DNA of 64,000 nt from Bradyrhizobium manausense (GTDB lineage Bacteria > Pseudomonadota > Alphaproteobacteria > Rhizobiales > Xanthobacteraceae): contig NZ_JAFCKB010000001.1 in assembly GCF_018130615.1 (NCBI RefSeq), positions 434,001 to 498,000 of the forward strand, read 5' to 3'. Every line of letters starts with the position of its first letter. Positions within the stretch are counted from its first letter, which is position 1. The notes under the pieces are model-generated. The model saw nothing but the letters and a program-made list of their open reading frames with translations, was not told the DNA's origin and ran no database searches. Below, piece after piece: positions 1 through 9,202 of the stretch. Both the position numbers and the translations under genes were made by a program.

Positions 1-137
1 AACAGCTTTTCGGCGAGCGGCGAGCGCGTTGCGGCTTCGCGGCTCGAAAATTCCATCGGGCTGCCGTCGACCACGATGCGGCCGGGAATGAATTTCAGCG
101 TGGCGGGATTGGGGGTGGCTTCGGTTTGAATGAACAT
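1..137 (-). CDS. NifU-family Fe-S scaffold protein, N-terminal part
   Basis: The reading frame starts with an ATG at 137 and runs off the left edge of the window, so only about 45 residues are visible. They begin MFIQTEATPNPATLKFIPG, the hallmark of the Nfu N-terminal domain, followed by GSPMEF and a run of small and charged residues. Family members carry a C-terminal CxxC domain that binds and hands over Fe-S clusters in the cytoplasm; that part is not in view. It lies downstream of the universal stress gene on the same strand, a common order in Rhizobiales. Confidence 0.85.
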   Translation of the reverse strand, partial: MFIQTEATPNPATLKFIPGRIVVDGSPMEFSSREAATRSPLAEKL

Positions 138-283
138 GGTTTTCTCCAGACGTCGCCGGTTCAAGGCCGGCGCGTGCTCTCTTCCCTAGCAGATGGCGAC
201 GGGGAACGCACGATCAAGGGGGGTGGCGGTCGTTTCGCTGTTATTTCAGTGGGTTAGGGTGCCGCCTGAACGTCTTCAGGGGG

Positions 284-778
284 CTACGACAGCGAATCCA
301 CGCTTTGGTCGCTGAGCGCCCCCGAAATGACGGTCACGGGCACCGGGAACGTGCCGAGCACGTGCGAAAGCAGCGCCACCCAGGGCCCTGGCCCTTCCGC
401 GCCGGGGCTGGCGGCGAGCACGAGCATGGCGATGTCTGGGTCCTCGTCGATGACCGCGAGCAGCTGTTCCATCGCGGCCCCTTCGCGGATCAGCCGCTCC
501 GGTGTGATCGCGGCGATGCCGTTGGCGCGGCCGGCGGCGCGGTCGAGCGCGGCTTCCGCCGCTTCATGCGCTTCGGCGCGCATGATGTCGGCGACTCCAA
601 GCCATTGCTGGTTCTGGTCCTCGATCTCGATGATGCGCAGCATCACCACGCCGCCGCCGGCGCGGATCGCCCAGCGGCTGGCGTAATAGACCGCGCGATC
701 CCATTCGGCGGTGTCGTCGACAATGACGAGGCATTTGGGCTTGTGACCCGGCTCGAAGCAAAGTCGCTTGCTGGTCAT
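284..778 (-). CDS. Universal stress protein family (UspA fold)
   Basis: About 164 residues. The chosen start gives MTSKRLCFEPGHKPKCLVIV, with the first beta strand and acidic DDTAEWDRAV typical of Usp domains, and a C-terminal strand PVPVTVIS. The open frame extends 30 codons upstream, but that stretch is low-complexity Arg/Ala sequence and probably untranslated. The classical ATP-binding GxxGxxG motif is not clear (the LAASPGAEGPG stretch sits in that place), so nucleotide binding is uncertain. It lies between trpS and the NifU-like gene on the same strand and may be co-transcribed with them. Its function in stress survival is inferred from the family. Confidence 0.8.
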   Translation of the reverse strand: MTSKRLCFEPGHKPKCLVIVDDTAEWDRAVYYASRWAIRAGGGVVMLRIIEIEDQNQQWLGVADIMRAEAHEAAEAALDRAAGRANGIAAITPERLIREGAAMEQLLAVIDEDPDIAMLVLAASPGAEGPGPWVALLSHVLGTFPVPVTVISGALSDQSVDSLS

Positions 779-872
779 GCCTATCCCGGAATCTGCACCG
801 GGAGCATGCTGCCACACTCGCTCGCGCTTGGGGAGAGGCGAAGCGGCCCGCGCCGTGGCGCAGGCCAAGGGT

Positions 873-1925
873 CTAGCGCCGGCGAATGAAGCCGACGATG
901 TCCTTGGAGAGGTTCATGGTCTCCTCGGCGATGACGCGAGCCCGGTCGGAACCATTGTTGAGGATGGTGTCGATGTGGCCGGGGTCCGCAACCAGGCGCT
1001 TCATCTCGCCGGCGATCGGCGCGAGCTTGGTGACGCACAGCTCTGCCAGCGCGTTCTTGAAGCTGGAGAACTGGCCGCCGCCGAATTCGCGGAGCACGTC
1101 GGCCTTGGAGCGGTCGGAGAGGGCTGCGAAGATGCCGACGAGATTGTCGGCCTCGGGCCGCGCTTCCAGGCCCTTCTCTTCGGACGGCAGCGGCTCCGGA
1201 TCGGTCTTCGCCTTGCGGATCTTCTGCGCGATGGTGTCGGCGTCGTCGGTGAGATTGATGCGCGAATTGTCCGACGCATCCGACTTCGACATCTTCTTGG
1301 TGCCGTCGCGCAAGCTCATCACGCGCGTCGCCGGGCCCGTAATGAACGGTTCCGGCAGCGGGAAGAACAGGCCGTCATTGCCGCCGTGGCTGCGAATGGA
1401 ATCGCCGAAATCATTGTTGAACTTCTGCGCGATGTCGCGCGAGAGCTCGAGATGCTGCTTCTGGTCCTCGCCGACCGGAACGTGGGTGGCGCGGTAGAGC
1501 AGGATGTCGGCGGCCATCAGCACGGGATAGTCGTACAGCCCGACCGAGGCGTTCTCGCGATTCTTGCCGGCCTTCTCCTTGAACTGGGTCATGCGGTCGA
1601 GCCAGCCCGTGCGCGCGACGCAGTTGAAGATCCATGCGAGCTCGGCGTGGCCCGAGACCTGGCTCTGGTTGAACACGATGTGCTTCTTCGGATCGATGCC
1701 GGCAGCGATGAACGCCGCGGTCACCTCGCGGGTGTTGCGCGCGAGCTCGACCGGCCCGCCCCAGACGTCCAAGCCCTGCGTGATCGCGTGCATGTCGACG
1801 ACGCAATAGATGCAGTTGTGGGTTTCCTGCATCTTCACGAAGTTGACGATCGCGCCGAGGTAGTTGCCGAGGTGCAGATTGCCCGTCGGCTGGACGCCCG
1901 AAAAAACCCGTTCAACGAATGGCAT
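873..1925 (-). CDS. trpS: Tryptophanyl-tRNA synthetase
   Basis: A 350-residue class I aminoacyl-tRNA synthetase that charges tRNA-Trp. The N-terminus [20 protein letters not shown] contains the HIGH-type signature ([10 protein letters not shown]), and the KMSKS loop is present as GTKKMSKSD near residue 200. The ATG at 1925 is preceded by AGGAAAA at good spacing; the open frame continues 13 codons upstream without a ribosome site. The length is normal for bacterial TrpRS. It follows murJ by about 70 bases on the same strand, and murJ-trpS-USP-NifU looks like one transcription unit. Confidence 0.97.
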   Translation of the reverse strand: MPFVERVFSGVQPTGNLHLGNYLGAIVNFVKMQETHNCIYCVVDMHAITQGLDVWGGPVELARNTREVTAAFIAAGIDPKKHIVFNQSQVSGHAELAWIFNCVARTGWLDRMTQFKEKAGKNRENASVGLYDYPVLMAADILLYRATHVPVGEDQKQHLELSRDIAQKFNNDFGDSIRSHGGNDGLFFPLPEPFITGPATRVMSLRDGTKKMSKSDASDNSRINLTDDADTIAQKIRKAKTDPEPLPSEEKGLEARPEADNLVGIFAALSDRSKADVLREFGGGQFSSFKNALAELCVTKLAPIAGEMKRLVADPGHIDTILNNGSDRARVIAEETMNLSKDIVGFIRRR

Positions 1926-1994
1926 GGTCAGTTTTCCTGAGAGGTCGCCGGCCGTCGTTTCCAACAGCAGCGCTGCCCCGTCAAGGGCAATTCG

Positions 1995-3527
1995 TCAGGC
2001 CGGCCGCTTCAGGGCGCCAGCCGCCTCGCGCCATGAGGCTGCGCCAAGGATTTGCAGGAGCGCGCCATAGACGGCGATCCCGGCCGCGATCTGCAGGCCG
2101 AGCACGATGAAGCGGATCAGGCCATGCGCTGCTGATGGCATCAGCCCCGTCGTCAGCCAGAGCAGGGCGCCCATGGCGGCTGCGGCGAGCACGATCCGCG
2201 GCAACCGCTTGCGGGCAGCGGCGTCGACCGAGAAACCGAATTCGCTCGTGCCTTTTCGAAGCAGCGCCAGTGCGCTGCTCCAGGCGCCGGCCGCGATGCT
2301 GGCCGCGATCCCGCTCGCGCCGAGGAAGTGCCCGAGCAGCACGGCGAGCACGACCGCGACCACAAAGCCCTTGGCCGTGGCGAGCAGCGGCGTCATCGTG
2401 TCGCTGCGGGCATAGAAGGCCGGCGACAGCGCCTTGATCAGCACATGGGCCGGCAGGCCCAGCGCCAGCCACATCAGCGCATGTGCAGTGGCCGCGCTGT
2501 CCTCCGCGCCAAAGGCGCCATGCTCGAACAACAGCCGCACGATCGGCTCGGCCAGCACGGCGAGGCCCAGCGTTGCGGGCAGTGCGAGCCCGGTCGCAAG
2601 TTCCAGCGCGCGCGATTCAGCGTGCGCCACCGCATCGCGATCGCCGCTGCCGACCGCGCGCGTCAGCTCCGGCACCAGCACCGTGCCCATGGCGACGCCG
2701 ACGATGCCGAGCGGCAGCTCGATCAGGCGATTGGCGAAATAGAGCCAGGACACGGCGGACGGCGTTGCGGAAGCGATGATGGCGCCCGCCACCATCAGCC
2801 ATTGCGGGCCCGAGCTTGCGATCATGCCCGGGATCGCCTTGGCGAAGAAGCCGCGCATCTCCTTGTCGAAGCTCACGCGCAACGGTGTTGCGAGACTTGC
2901 GCTTCGCTGCGACAGCAGCATCAGGAGCTGCAGCAGGCCGGCGATGCCGACGGTGGCTGCCAGCATCCATGCGGCCAGCGACGCATCGGCGTGCCACAGC
3001 AGCAGCGCCGCGATTGTTGCGATCAGTGCGATGTTGAACAGCAGCGGCGAGAACGCCGTGAGCGCAAATCGTCCCTGCGCATTCAGCAGCCCCATCAGCA
3101 CCGTGACCGGGCCGGCAAAGGCGAGATAAGGCAGCATCAGCCGCGCGTTCTGGACGGCGAGATCGAGCGTGGCGCTGCCGACGAAGCCGGGCGCGATGAT
3201 CATGATGATCAGCGGCATCAACAGCGCGATGCCGATCGAGATCACGATCAGGGCCGCGCTGACCGTGCCGAGCACGCGTCCGGCAAACGCCGACGCAGCT
3301 TCTGCGCCATCACGGTCGCGGATGCGCAGCCAGGCCGGAACCAACGCGGCATTCAGGGCCCCCTCGCTGAGCAGGCGACGCACCACATTGACGAGCTGGA
3401 AGGCGGCCAGAAAGGCATCCGCCACGGCGCCGGTGCCGAGCAGCGCCGCGATCAGGGAATCGCGAGCAAAGCCCAGCAGCCGCGAGGCCAGTGTTCCCGT
3501 CGAGACGGTTAGGAAGGAGCGGATCAT
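1995..3527 (-). CDS. murJ: Lipid II flippase MurJ (MviN)
   Basis: A 510-residue polytopic inner-membrane protein of the MOP exporter superfamily. It moves the peptidoglycan precursor lipid II across the membrane. The N-terminus MIRSFLTVSTGTLASRLLGF and the downstream LLSEGALNAALVPAW match the MurJ signature region, and about 14 hydrophobic segments follow to the C-terminus. The length is typical. It is divergent from the adenosine kinase gene across a 124-base gap and leads the murJ-trpS group. The start at 3527 is the first ATG and gives the conserved N-terminus. Confidence 0.95.
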   Translation of the reverse strand: MIRSFLTVSTGTLASRLLGFARDSLIAALLGTGAVADAFLAAFQLVNVVRRLLSEGALNAALVPAWLRIRDRDGAEAASAFAGRVLGTVSAALIVISIGIALLMPLIIMIIAPGFVGSATLDLAVQNARLMLPYLAFAGPVTVLMGLLNAQGRFALTAFSPLLFNIALIATIAALLLWHADASLAAWMLAATVGIAGLLQLLMLLSQRSASLATPLRVSFDKEMRGFFAKAIPGMIASSGPQWLMVAGAIIASATPSAVSWLYFANRLIELPLGIVGVAMGTVLVPELTRAVGSGDRDAVAHAESRALELATGLALPATLGLAVLAEPIVRLLFEHGAFGAEDSAATAHALMWLALGLPAHVLIKALSPAFYARSDTMTPLLATAKGFVVAVVLAVLLGHFLGASGIAASIAAGAWSSALALLRKGTSEFGFSVDAAARKRLPRIVLAAAAMGALLWLTTGLMPSAAHGLIRFIVLGLQIAAGIAVYGALLQILGAASWREAAGALKRPA

Positions 3528-3651
3528 CGGCTGTTATAATACCGTTGCTTGCCCGTAGCGGCCCGGTCGTGATAGGCCGCGGGCCAGATTTCAGGCCGAC
3601 AGGAAGCGGATTTCCTCAGGGATCGCAATCCGGCAAACAGGATCAAGGTGA

Positions 3652-4653
3652 ATGGCTGACGTGAAATATGACGTTCTCGGCATCGGCAATGCGCTGTTCG
3701 ACGTGCTGGTCCGCACCGACGAGGCCTTTTTGGCCAAGCACGGCATGACCAAGGGCAGTATGTCCCTGATCGACGAGGCGCGGGCCGCCGCCATTTACAA
3801 TGACATGGGCCCGGCGACGGAAGTCTCCGGCGGCTCGGCCGCCAACACCATCGTCGGCATCGGCAGCCTCGGCGCGCGCGCCGCTTATGTCGGCAAGGTC
3901 AAGGACGACCAGATCGGCAAGCTCTATGTCCACGACATCCGCGCTGCCGGCGTTGCCTTTAATACGCCCGCCGCGAAGGACGGCCCGGCCACCGGTTGCT
4001 CCTACATCCTGGTCACCGGTGACGGTGAGCGCACCATGAACACCTATCTCGGCGCGGCGCAGGATCTGTCGCCGGCCGATATCGATCCGGCCGAGATCGC
4101 GGCCGCCAAGATCGTCTATCTCGAAGGCTATCTCTGGGATCCGCCGGGCGCCAAGGAAGCCTTCCTCAAGGCCTCCAAGATTGCCCACGAGGCCGGGCGC
4201 AAGGTCGCGCTGACGCTGTCGGACTCCTTCTGCGTCGGCCGCTATCGCGACGAATTTCTGGGGTTGATGCGCGACGGCACCGCCGACATCGTGTTCGCCA
4301 ACGAGTCCGAGCTGCATTCGCTCTACGAGACCTCCGACTTCGACACCGCGCTCAAGCAGCTGCGTAACGACGTCAAGCTCGGCGTGGTCACCCGTAGCGA
4401 GAAGGGCTGCGTCGTGGTGACGCCGACCGACGCCGTCTCCGCGCCGGCCTCGCCGATCACCCAGCTGGTCGACACCACCGGCGCCGGCGATCTGTTCGCC
4501 GCCGGCTTCCTCTACGGCCTCTCGCGCGATCTGTCGCACAAGCAATGCGGCGAACTCGGTGCGCTTGCCGCTGCCGAAGTGATCCAGCACATCGGCGCGC
4601 GCCCGCAAGTGTCGCTGAAGGAATTGGCGCAGCAGCGGGGGCTGAGGGTCTAG
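3652..4653 (+). CDS. Adenosine kinase-like PfkB sugar kinase
   Basis: 333 residues with a complete PfkB/ribokinase fold. The N-terminal part has VSGGSAANTIVGIGSLG, the substrate-side glycine-rich motif, and the C-terminal PfkB signature 2 is present as DTTGAGDLFAAGFLYG, where the Asp is the catalytic base. The start ATG follows CAAGGTGA. Alphaproteobacterial relatives of this length are annotated as adenosine kinases that phosphorylate adenosine to AMP in the cytoplasm. The exact nucleoside specificity cannot be read from sequence. The gene stands alone, divergent from murJ and convergent with the next gene. Confidence 0.88.
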   Translation: MADVKYDVLGIGNALFDVLVRTDEAFLAKHGMTKGSMSLIDEARAAAIYNDMGPATEVSGGSAANTIVGIGSLGARAAYVGKVKDDQIGKLYVHDIRAAGVAFNTPAAKDGPATGCSYILVTGDGERTMNTYLGAAQDLSPADIDPAEIAAAKIVYLEGYLWDPPGAKEAFLKASKIAHEAGRKVALTLSDSFCVGRYRDEFLGLMRDGTADIVFANESELHSLYETSDFDTALKQLRNDVKLGVVTRSEKGCVVVTPTDAVSAPASPITQLVDTTGAGDLFAAGFLYGLSRDLSHKQCGELGALAAAEVIQHIGARPQVSLKELAQQRGLRV

Positions 4654-4654
4654 C

Positions 4655-4672
4655 CCTTCCCTCCAGGGAAGG
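4655..4672. terminator. Short hairpin between convergent genes
   Basis: The perfect inverted repeat CCTTCCCT/AGGGAAGG with a 2-base centre sits two bases after the adenosine kinase stop and 12 bases before the end of the convergent hydrolase gene. No T-run follows on either strand, so it is at best a weak bidirectional terminator. It may also be a reduced copy of the CCTCTCCC repeat family seen elsewhere in the window. Confidence 0.4.
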
Positions 4673-4683
4673 CGGGGGACAGC

Positions 4684-6111
4684 TCAATTCACGCCCGCCA
4701 GCTTTCCCTTCTCGCGCGTCGTCGCCACCACGTCGCGCACGAGATCGAACACGCCATCGGCTTGCGGCGGCGCGTTCGGCGAGCGGCCGAGGCGCACGAT
4801 GACGAGGCGCTCCGAGGGGATCACGATCGTGTACTGCCCGATCGTGCCCTTGGCGAAGAAGGCGTCGCGCGGCCAACCGTGCTTGGTTCGAAACATTGCG
4901 CCAAAGCTGTCGCCCTGGTTGGTCCAGAACCCGGCGCCGATGCCGACCCAGGCGTTCGGCGTCGCCGTCGCCGAATAGTTCACCCAGCCTTCTGGCAAAA
5001 TGCGCCGGCCGCCGGCGACGCCGTCATTGAGATAGAGCTGGCCGAAGCGCGCCCAGTCGCGCGCGGATGCGAGCATGTTGCTGGAGCCCTCGATCGTGCC
5101 GGCGCCGTCGAGCTGAAGCGTGACGTTGTTCATGCCGAGCGGCGCGAACAATTCGCGGCGTGCGAAGCGCAGCGCATCTTCGGGCTTGCCACCCGCGGCG
5201 TTGCGGATCAGATGCGCGAGCATGATGGTGTTGCCGTCGTGATAATTCCACACCGTGCCCGGCGCAGTCGCGAGCGGCATGCTCGCGGCATAGGCGGCCA
5301 TGTCGTCCTCGGCGAATTTCATGGTGTTGACCGGCTCGAGCGCCGAACCGAGCCAGGCTTCCAACGAGCTTCCGAGCGCAATGCCTGCGGTGTGACGCAG
5401 CAATTGATCGACGGTGATGGCATGACGCGGATCATTCGGATTTTGCCAGGCCGCAACCGGCGCGGACCCGTCGAGCTTCAACTTGCCCTGGCGCACGAGA
5501 ATGCCCGTCAACGCCGACATCACCGACTTGGTCATGGAGAAGCCGAGCAGTTGCGTCTCCGGTCCGATGCCGTCGGCATAGCGTTCGGCGATGATGCGGC
5601 CGGCCTTCATGACGACGATTGCGCGGGTACGGCGGTAAGGCGGCTGCGCGGGCTCGGCGAAGGCGCGGTCGAGCGCAGCTGACAGGCCCTCGCTTTGTGG
5701 CGTCACGAGTCCCGGGCCGGCGATCTCGGGGAGCGAGGCCGGCTGCTTGCCGTCGGACGGCAATGCGACGTCGACGATTCCCTGGCCGTGCTCGAGCGTG
5801 CAGCCGAGCCCCTCGCGATAGACGGCATGGCTGCGGCCGATCCCGAACAGGGACACGGTGACATCCTTGCGGCTGCGATCGATCTGAAGATCCATTGCCC
5901 AGGTCAGCAGGCGGGTGCCCGGCATCGCGTCGGTGGTCTCGGCGAGGTCGCGCCGGGGATCCAGGCCGGAGACGAACGTCTCCGCGCAGAGCGTGTCGGC
6001 GATGAAGCCGGTCGCAACCTTGGGCACATCGCGGGCCCGTGCCGCGCCGAGCGCAAGACCGGCACAGATAATGGTGGTGGTGAGGAGGATGATCTTGCGG
6101 CGGCGGGTCAC
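4684..6111 (-). CDS. Secreted beta-lactamase-fold serine hydrolase (6-aminohexanoate hydrolase-like)
   Basis: 475 residues starting at a GTG with GGAGAAAG seven bases upstream. An N-terminal signal peptide (MTRRRKIILLTTTIICAGLA, then a cleavable AARA-like site) predicts export. The serine nucleophile motif SxxK is present as SMTK (within GFSMTKSVMSAL), followed by a YHDGN element in the place of the class C YxN triad. Relatives include NylB-type 6-aminohexanoate dimer hydrolases and esterases, so a beta-lactamase role is not implied. The substrate is unknown. It is transcribed alone, with an AT-rich palindromic region upstream. Confidence 0.85.
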   Translation of the reverse strand: MTRRRKIILLTTTIICAGLALGAARARDVPKVATGFIADTLCAETFVSGLDPRRDLAETTDAMPGTRLLTWAMDLQIDRSRKDVTVSLFGIGRSHAVYREGLGCTLEHGQGIVDVALPSDGKQPASLPEIAGPGLVTPQSEGLSAALDRAFAEPAQPPYRRTRAIVVMKAGRIIAERYADGIGPETQLLGFSMTKSVMSALTGILVRQGKLKLDGSAPVAAWQNPNDPRHAITVDQLLRHTAGIALGSSLEAWLGSALEPVNTMKFAEDDMAAYAASMPLATAPGTVWNYHDGNTIMLAHLIRNAAGGKPEDALRFARRELFAPLGMNNVTLQLDGAGTIEGSSNMLASARDWARFGQLYLNDGVAGGRRILPEGWVNYSATATPNAWVGIGAGFWTNQGDSFGAMFRTKHGWPRDAFFAKGTIGQYTIVIPSERLVIVRLGRSPNAPPQADGVFDLVRDVVATTREKGKLAGVN

Positions 6112-6224
6112 GGGCTTTCTCCGGCTGCGGGGGTGGTGCGGGAGAGCAGGCCGGATGTGGGCGATATGCGCTCGCCGGATTTGAAAAACGACCTGGTTGA
6201 AGTCGGAGCGGACTGGTCGATTTT

Positions 6225-6249
6225 GGAATTATTCCATGATTCTAATCAT
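6225..6249. promoter_or_regulatory. Two adjacent palindromes upstream of the serine hydrolase
   Basis: GGAATTATTCC (6225-6235) is followed directly by ATGATTCTAATCAT (6236-6249), both self-complementary. They lie in a short AT-rich island about 115 bases upstream of the hydrolase start in an otherwise GC-rich gap. This is the kind of site a dimeric regulator binds; the regulator is unknown. The rest of the 348-base gap (6112-6459) holds a repeat element. Confidence 0.4.
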
Positions 6250-6267
6250 TTAAATGCTGCATCACCA

Positions 6268-6455
6268 CGGCGCGGTGTACTCCTTCGCCCCGTTCGTACG
6301 GGGCCGTGACGAGCTTCGCTCGCGCTGAGAGGGTTGGGGTGAGGGGCCTCTCTCCGCGGGTGAGATCGCCGTGAGACCTGTACCCCCTCACCCGGATCGC
6401 AAGGGCGATCCGACCTCGCCCCGCTTGCGGTCCGCTCGCGGGGAGAGATTAAGAG
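6268..6455. repeat. Intergenic palindromic repeat of the CCTCTCCCC family (degenerate copy)
   Basis: The gap between the serine hydrolase and the AraC-type gene is filled by inverted, GC-rich blocks: GGGTGAGGGGCCTCTCTCCG, CCCCTCACCCGGATCG, then CTCGCCCCGCTTGCGG and CGCTCGCGGGGAGAG. The same blocks recur at 21433-21583 and 23551-23685, and short versions occur at 12921 and near 37665. It contains no gene. Such dispersed elements are frequent in Bradyrhizobium intergenic DNA and can fold as RNA hairpins. Confidence 0.75.
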
Positions 6456-6459
6456 AAGC

Positions 6460-7521
6460 TCAGGCTGCATCGACCTTGAGCCGCCGGTACTCCGTTGGCG
6501 TCACGCCGGTCACCGCCTTGAAGGCGCGGTTGAATGGGCCGAGGGACTGGAAGCCGGCGTCCATGGCGATGGTGATGACGGGAACCTCGGCCTGGGTGGG
6601 ATCGGCGAGCGCGGCCTTGGCTTCCTCGATGCGGTGGTTGTTCAGGAACACATTGAAATTGCGATAGCCGAGCCGCTGGTTGATCAGCCGGCGCAGCCGG
6701 TATTCCGGAATTTTCAGCCGGGTCGCCAAAACGCCGATGGTGACGTTCTCCTGGCGATAGATCCGCTCGTCCGCCATCAGCCGCATCAGGGCATCGATGA
6801 GCTTTTGATCGGCGGCCTCATCGACCGCCGGCTGACTAAAGACAATCGGCGGCGCGGGCTCCGCCGCGGCCGGAAACAGATCCGCCCCATCAATACGCAT
6901 CATGGCATAGACGATCGCGGCGACGGTGCAGGTAAGCGCGCCGGCATTGATGGTCTCGGCGACCTCGCCGACGTGGTAGCCGGCGACTGCGATCTGGAGC
7001 ACCGCGTTCAGCCCGCCATAGAGTGCGGTTGCGCAGACGATGAAGACGCGAACGTGGCGGCGGCGCTCGACCAGGTCGGCCGGCCACGAGGCGATCGTCT
7101 GCCCGATCGCAAGCGCAATGAAGCCGAGCACGATCAGATTGACTGCCGTCACCGAGAACCGCACATGGCCGCTGGGGGCAATCCAGACGCAGCCCGCGAA
7201 GCTGAAGGCCGTCACCAGCGCCCAGATCCATCCGTGCCACCAGCGGAGACGAAACTCGTCGTCGAACAGGGAGCGTGTGAACAGCCAGAACATCACCATG
7301 GTGCCGGTCGACAACGCGATCAGCGGTGCATGCCAGAGCGGGATCCGCGACGTGACATCCATCGAATAGCTCGCCGCATGCGCGGCCGAGCCCAGCGCAA
7401 AGGCCGCGCCGAGGCGCGCTGTGAGCACTCTGCGAAAGTCCTGCAACAGCGCCGCCGCCAGCATCAGCAGCAGCGCGACGCTGGCGGCGCGGAAAGCGAG
7501 CTCGAGATTGGTCAGCAGCAT
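6460..7521 (-). CDS. Membrane-anchored AraC-family transcriptional regulator
   Basis: 353 residues. The first ~225 residues contain six to seven hydrophobic segments, and the last ~110 form an AraC/XylS double helix-turn-helix domain (IGVLATRLKIPEYRLRRLIN, then PVITIAMDAGFQSLGPFNRA, ending FKAVTGVTPTEYRRLK). This layout of integral membrane sensor plus cytoplasmic AraC output is a known but little-studied class. The start ATG at 7521 has only a weak ribosome site. The ligand and target are unknown; nearest neighbours are the serine hydrolase and a GNAT gene. Confidence 0.85.
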   Translation of the reverse strand: MLLTNLELAFRAASVALLLMLAAALLQDFRRVLTARLGAAFALGSAAHAASYSMDVTSRIPLWHAPLIALSTGTMVMFWLFTRSLFDDEFRLRWWHGWIWALVTAFSFAGCVWIAPSGHVRFSVTAVNLIVLGFIALAIGQTIASWPADLVERRRHVRVFIVCATALYGGLNAVLQIAVAGYHVGEVAETINAGALTCTVAAIVYAMMRIDGADLFPAAAEPAPPIVFSQPAVDEAADQKLIDALMRLMADERIYRQENVTIGVLATRLKIPEYRLRRLINQRLGYRNFNVFLNNHRIEEAKAALADPTQAEVPVITIAMDAGFQSLGPFNRAFKAVTGVTPTEYRRLKVDAA

Positions 7522-7573
7522 CCCATCGGTCCGGTCGTCAGCGCCGCGAACTTAAGTCAGATCAGCGACGGAT

Positions 7574-8143
7574 TCAATTTCGCCGCCACGACGCGCGTGT
7601 CGTGATCCAGGCGTCGGCAGGCTTGCCGAACAGATCGATCTCACGATCCTTCCGCGCACCGAGCTTTCGCGCCACAGCTTGGGACGGCGCGTTCACGCTT
7701 TCGATACAGTGCATGATCTCGTCGACCTCAAAACTGTCGAACGCCCAGTCGATCGACGCACGGGCTGCCTCCACCGCATAGCCCTTGCCGCGAAATTCCT
7801 TGGCAATGCCCCAGCCGACCTCGAAGCCGGGCCAGCCGGGCGGACTCCACGGTCCAACACGGCCGACATATTTGCCGCTCGCCTTTTCCTCGACCACGAA
7901 CATGCCGAAGCCGTAGAGCGCCCAGTGCCCGGAGATCACGGCTGCATTGCGCCAGCCAGCGATCGCGGTGGTGACTGGATTGCCGTCGGCCGCGATAAAC
8001 CGCGCCGTGCCGGGATCGCTCAGCATTGCGGCGTTGGGCGCGATGTCGCTGGCGCGCCATTGGCGCAGGATAAGACGGTCCGTCTCGATTTCGGGGCCGG
8101 TGACCTCGAGCAGCCTGGCGCCAGGCTTGAGCGGCGGAATCAT
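7574..8143 (-). CDS. GNAT acetyltransferase (RimJ/RimL type)
   Basis: 189 residues with the RimJ/RimL N-terminal signature IETDRLILRQW and the acetyl-CoA binding region around VGWGIAKEFRGKGYAVEAAR, followed by SVNAPSQAVARKLGA. The family transfers acetyl groups to protein N-termini or small amines in the cytoplasm; the substrate is unknown. The ATG at 8143 has a strong GGGAGGAGACAG leader. It is divergent from the pirin gene across only 64 bases, so the two promoters must overlap. Confidence 0.87.
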   Translation of the reverse strand: MIPPLKPGARLLEVTGPEIETDRLILRQWRASDIAPNAAMLSDPGTARFIAADGNPVTTAIAGWRNAAVISGHWALYGFGMFVVEEKASGKYVGRVGPWSPPGWPGFEVGWGIAKEFRGKGYAVEAARASIDWAFDSFEVDEIMHCIESVNAPSQAVARKLGARKDREIDLFGKPADAWITTRASWRRN

Positions 8144-8207
8144 CTGTCTCCTCCCGTTCCGAACGATGTTCTGCTACGATCATACCAGTAAGAAACAGGA
8201 GTCCACC

Positions 8208-9125
8208 ATGAGCTGGCAACCCTCCAACGATCCCGTGCTCGGCGATCCCATGTCCTGCGATGCGCTCGATCTCGTTATCGTGCCGCGGACCCGCGATCTC
8301 GGCGATGGATTCGCGGTGCGGCGCGCGCTGCCGCACGGCAAGCGGCAGATGGTCGGGCCTTTCATCTTCTTCGATCATTTCGGGCCGGTGCAGTTCGTCT
8401 CCGGCAAGGGCATGGACGTGCGGCCGCATCCGCATATCGGGCTTGCCACCGTCACCTATCTGTTTGACGGGTCGATCATGCATCGCGACAGCGAGGGCAA
8501 CGTGCAGGAGATCGCGCCCGGCGCGATGAATTTGATGACGGCGGGCCGCGGCATTGCGCATTCGGAGCGCACGCCGGAGGCGCAGCGCGCCTCGGGGCAA
8601 AAGATGCTCGGCCTGCAGAGCTGGATCGCGCTGCCGGCCGGATCGGAGGAGATCGATCCTTCGTTCCAGCATTATGCGGCAGGCGATCTGCCGATGATCT
8701 CCGAGCGCGATTTTACCGCACGGGTGATCGCGGGCTCCGCCTTCGGCATCATCTCGCCGGTGGAAATGGTCTCGCCCTGGTTCTACACCGAGGTCACGGC
8801 CGTGGCCGGGGCGACCGTGCCGCTCGACCCCGATCATGAAGAGCGCGCGATCTATGTCGTCGATGGCGAGGTCGAGATCGCGAACGAGCGCTACGAGGGG
8901 CCGCGGCTGCTGATCTTCCGTCCCGGCGACCGCATCACCGTGAAGGCGCTCAAGGCCACGCGAATGATGTTTCTCGGTGGCGATGCGTTGGAAGGGCCGC
9001 GCCACATCTGGTGGAATTTCGTCTCCTCCAGCAAGGAGCGGATCGAGCAGGCCAAGCAGGACTGGAAAACCGGCCGCTTCGCTGCGGTTCCTCAGGAACA
9101 TGAGTTCATTCCGCTGCCGGAATAG
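8208..9125 (+). CDS. Pirin family protein
   Basis: 305 residues of bicupin. The N-terminal cupin carries the metal-binding motif region GPFIFFDHFGPVQF, then VRPHPHIGLATVTYLFDG, with His residues in the positions that bind iron in pirins, and the C-terminal part matches the pirin C domain. The ATG at 8208 follows CAGGAGTCCACC. Bacterial pirins have been linked to quercetinase activity and redox sensing; the specific role here is unknown. The gene lies upstream of purC with a 77-base gap. Confidence 0.92.
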   Translation: MSWQPSNDPVLGDPMSCDALDLVIVPRTRDLGDGFAVRRALPHGKRQMVGPFIFFDHFGPVQFVSGKGMDVRPHPHIGLATVTYLFDGSIMHRDSEGNVQEIAPGAMNLMTAGRGIAHSERTPEAQRASGQKMLGLQSWIALPAGSEEIDPSFQHYAAGDLPMISERDFTARVIAGSAFGIISPVEMVSPWFYTEVTAVAGATVPLDPDHEERAIYVVDGEVEIANERYEGPRLLIFRPGDRITVKALKATRMMFLGGDALEGPRHIWWNFVSSSKERIEQAKQDWKTGRFAAVPQEHEFIPLPE

Positions 9126-9202
9126 GCTAATCCGGTATCCGGCCGTGCCGACAGGTGCGGCCGGATGTCCTTCCTGTAAGCCAAGTCTGCGAAAGCCTTG
9201 CG

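Noticed and set aside
779-868. 30-codon N-terminal extension of the universal stress protein
   Set aside because: Low-complexity sequence, no ribosome site and no similarity to Usp N-termini; the ATG at 778 fits the fold.
768-1940. Long open frame of 390 codons on the plus strand opposite trpS
   Set aside because: It is antisense to a certain trpS gene, is rich in Arg/Ala/Asp as expected from a GC-rich complement, and shows no domain.
4684-6111. Reading the serine hydrolase as an antibiotic-resistance beta-lactamase
   Set aside because: Only the fold motifs (SMTK and a YHDGN element) are shared; the closest visible family is the NylB-type hydrolases and esterases, and no resistance context is present.
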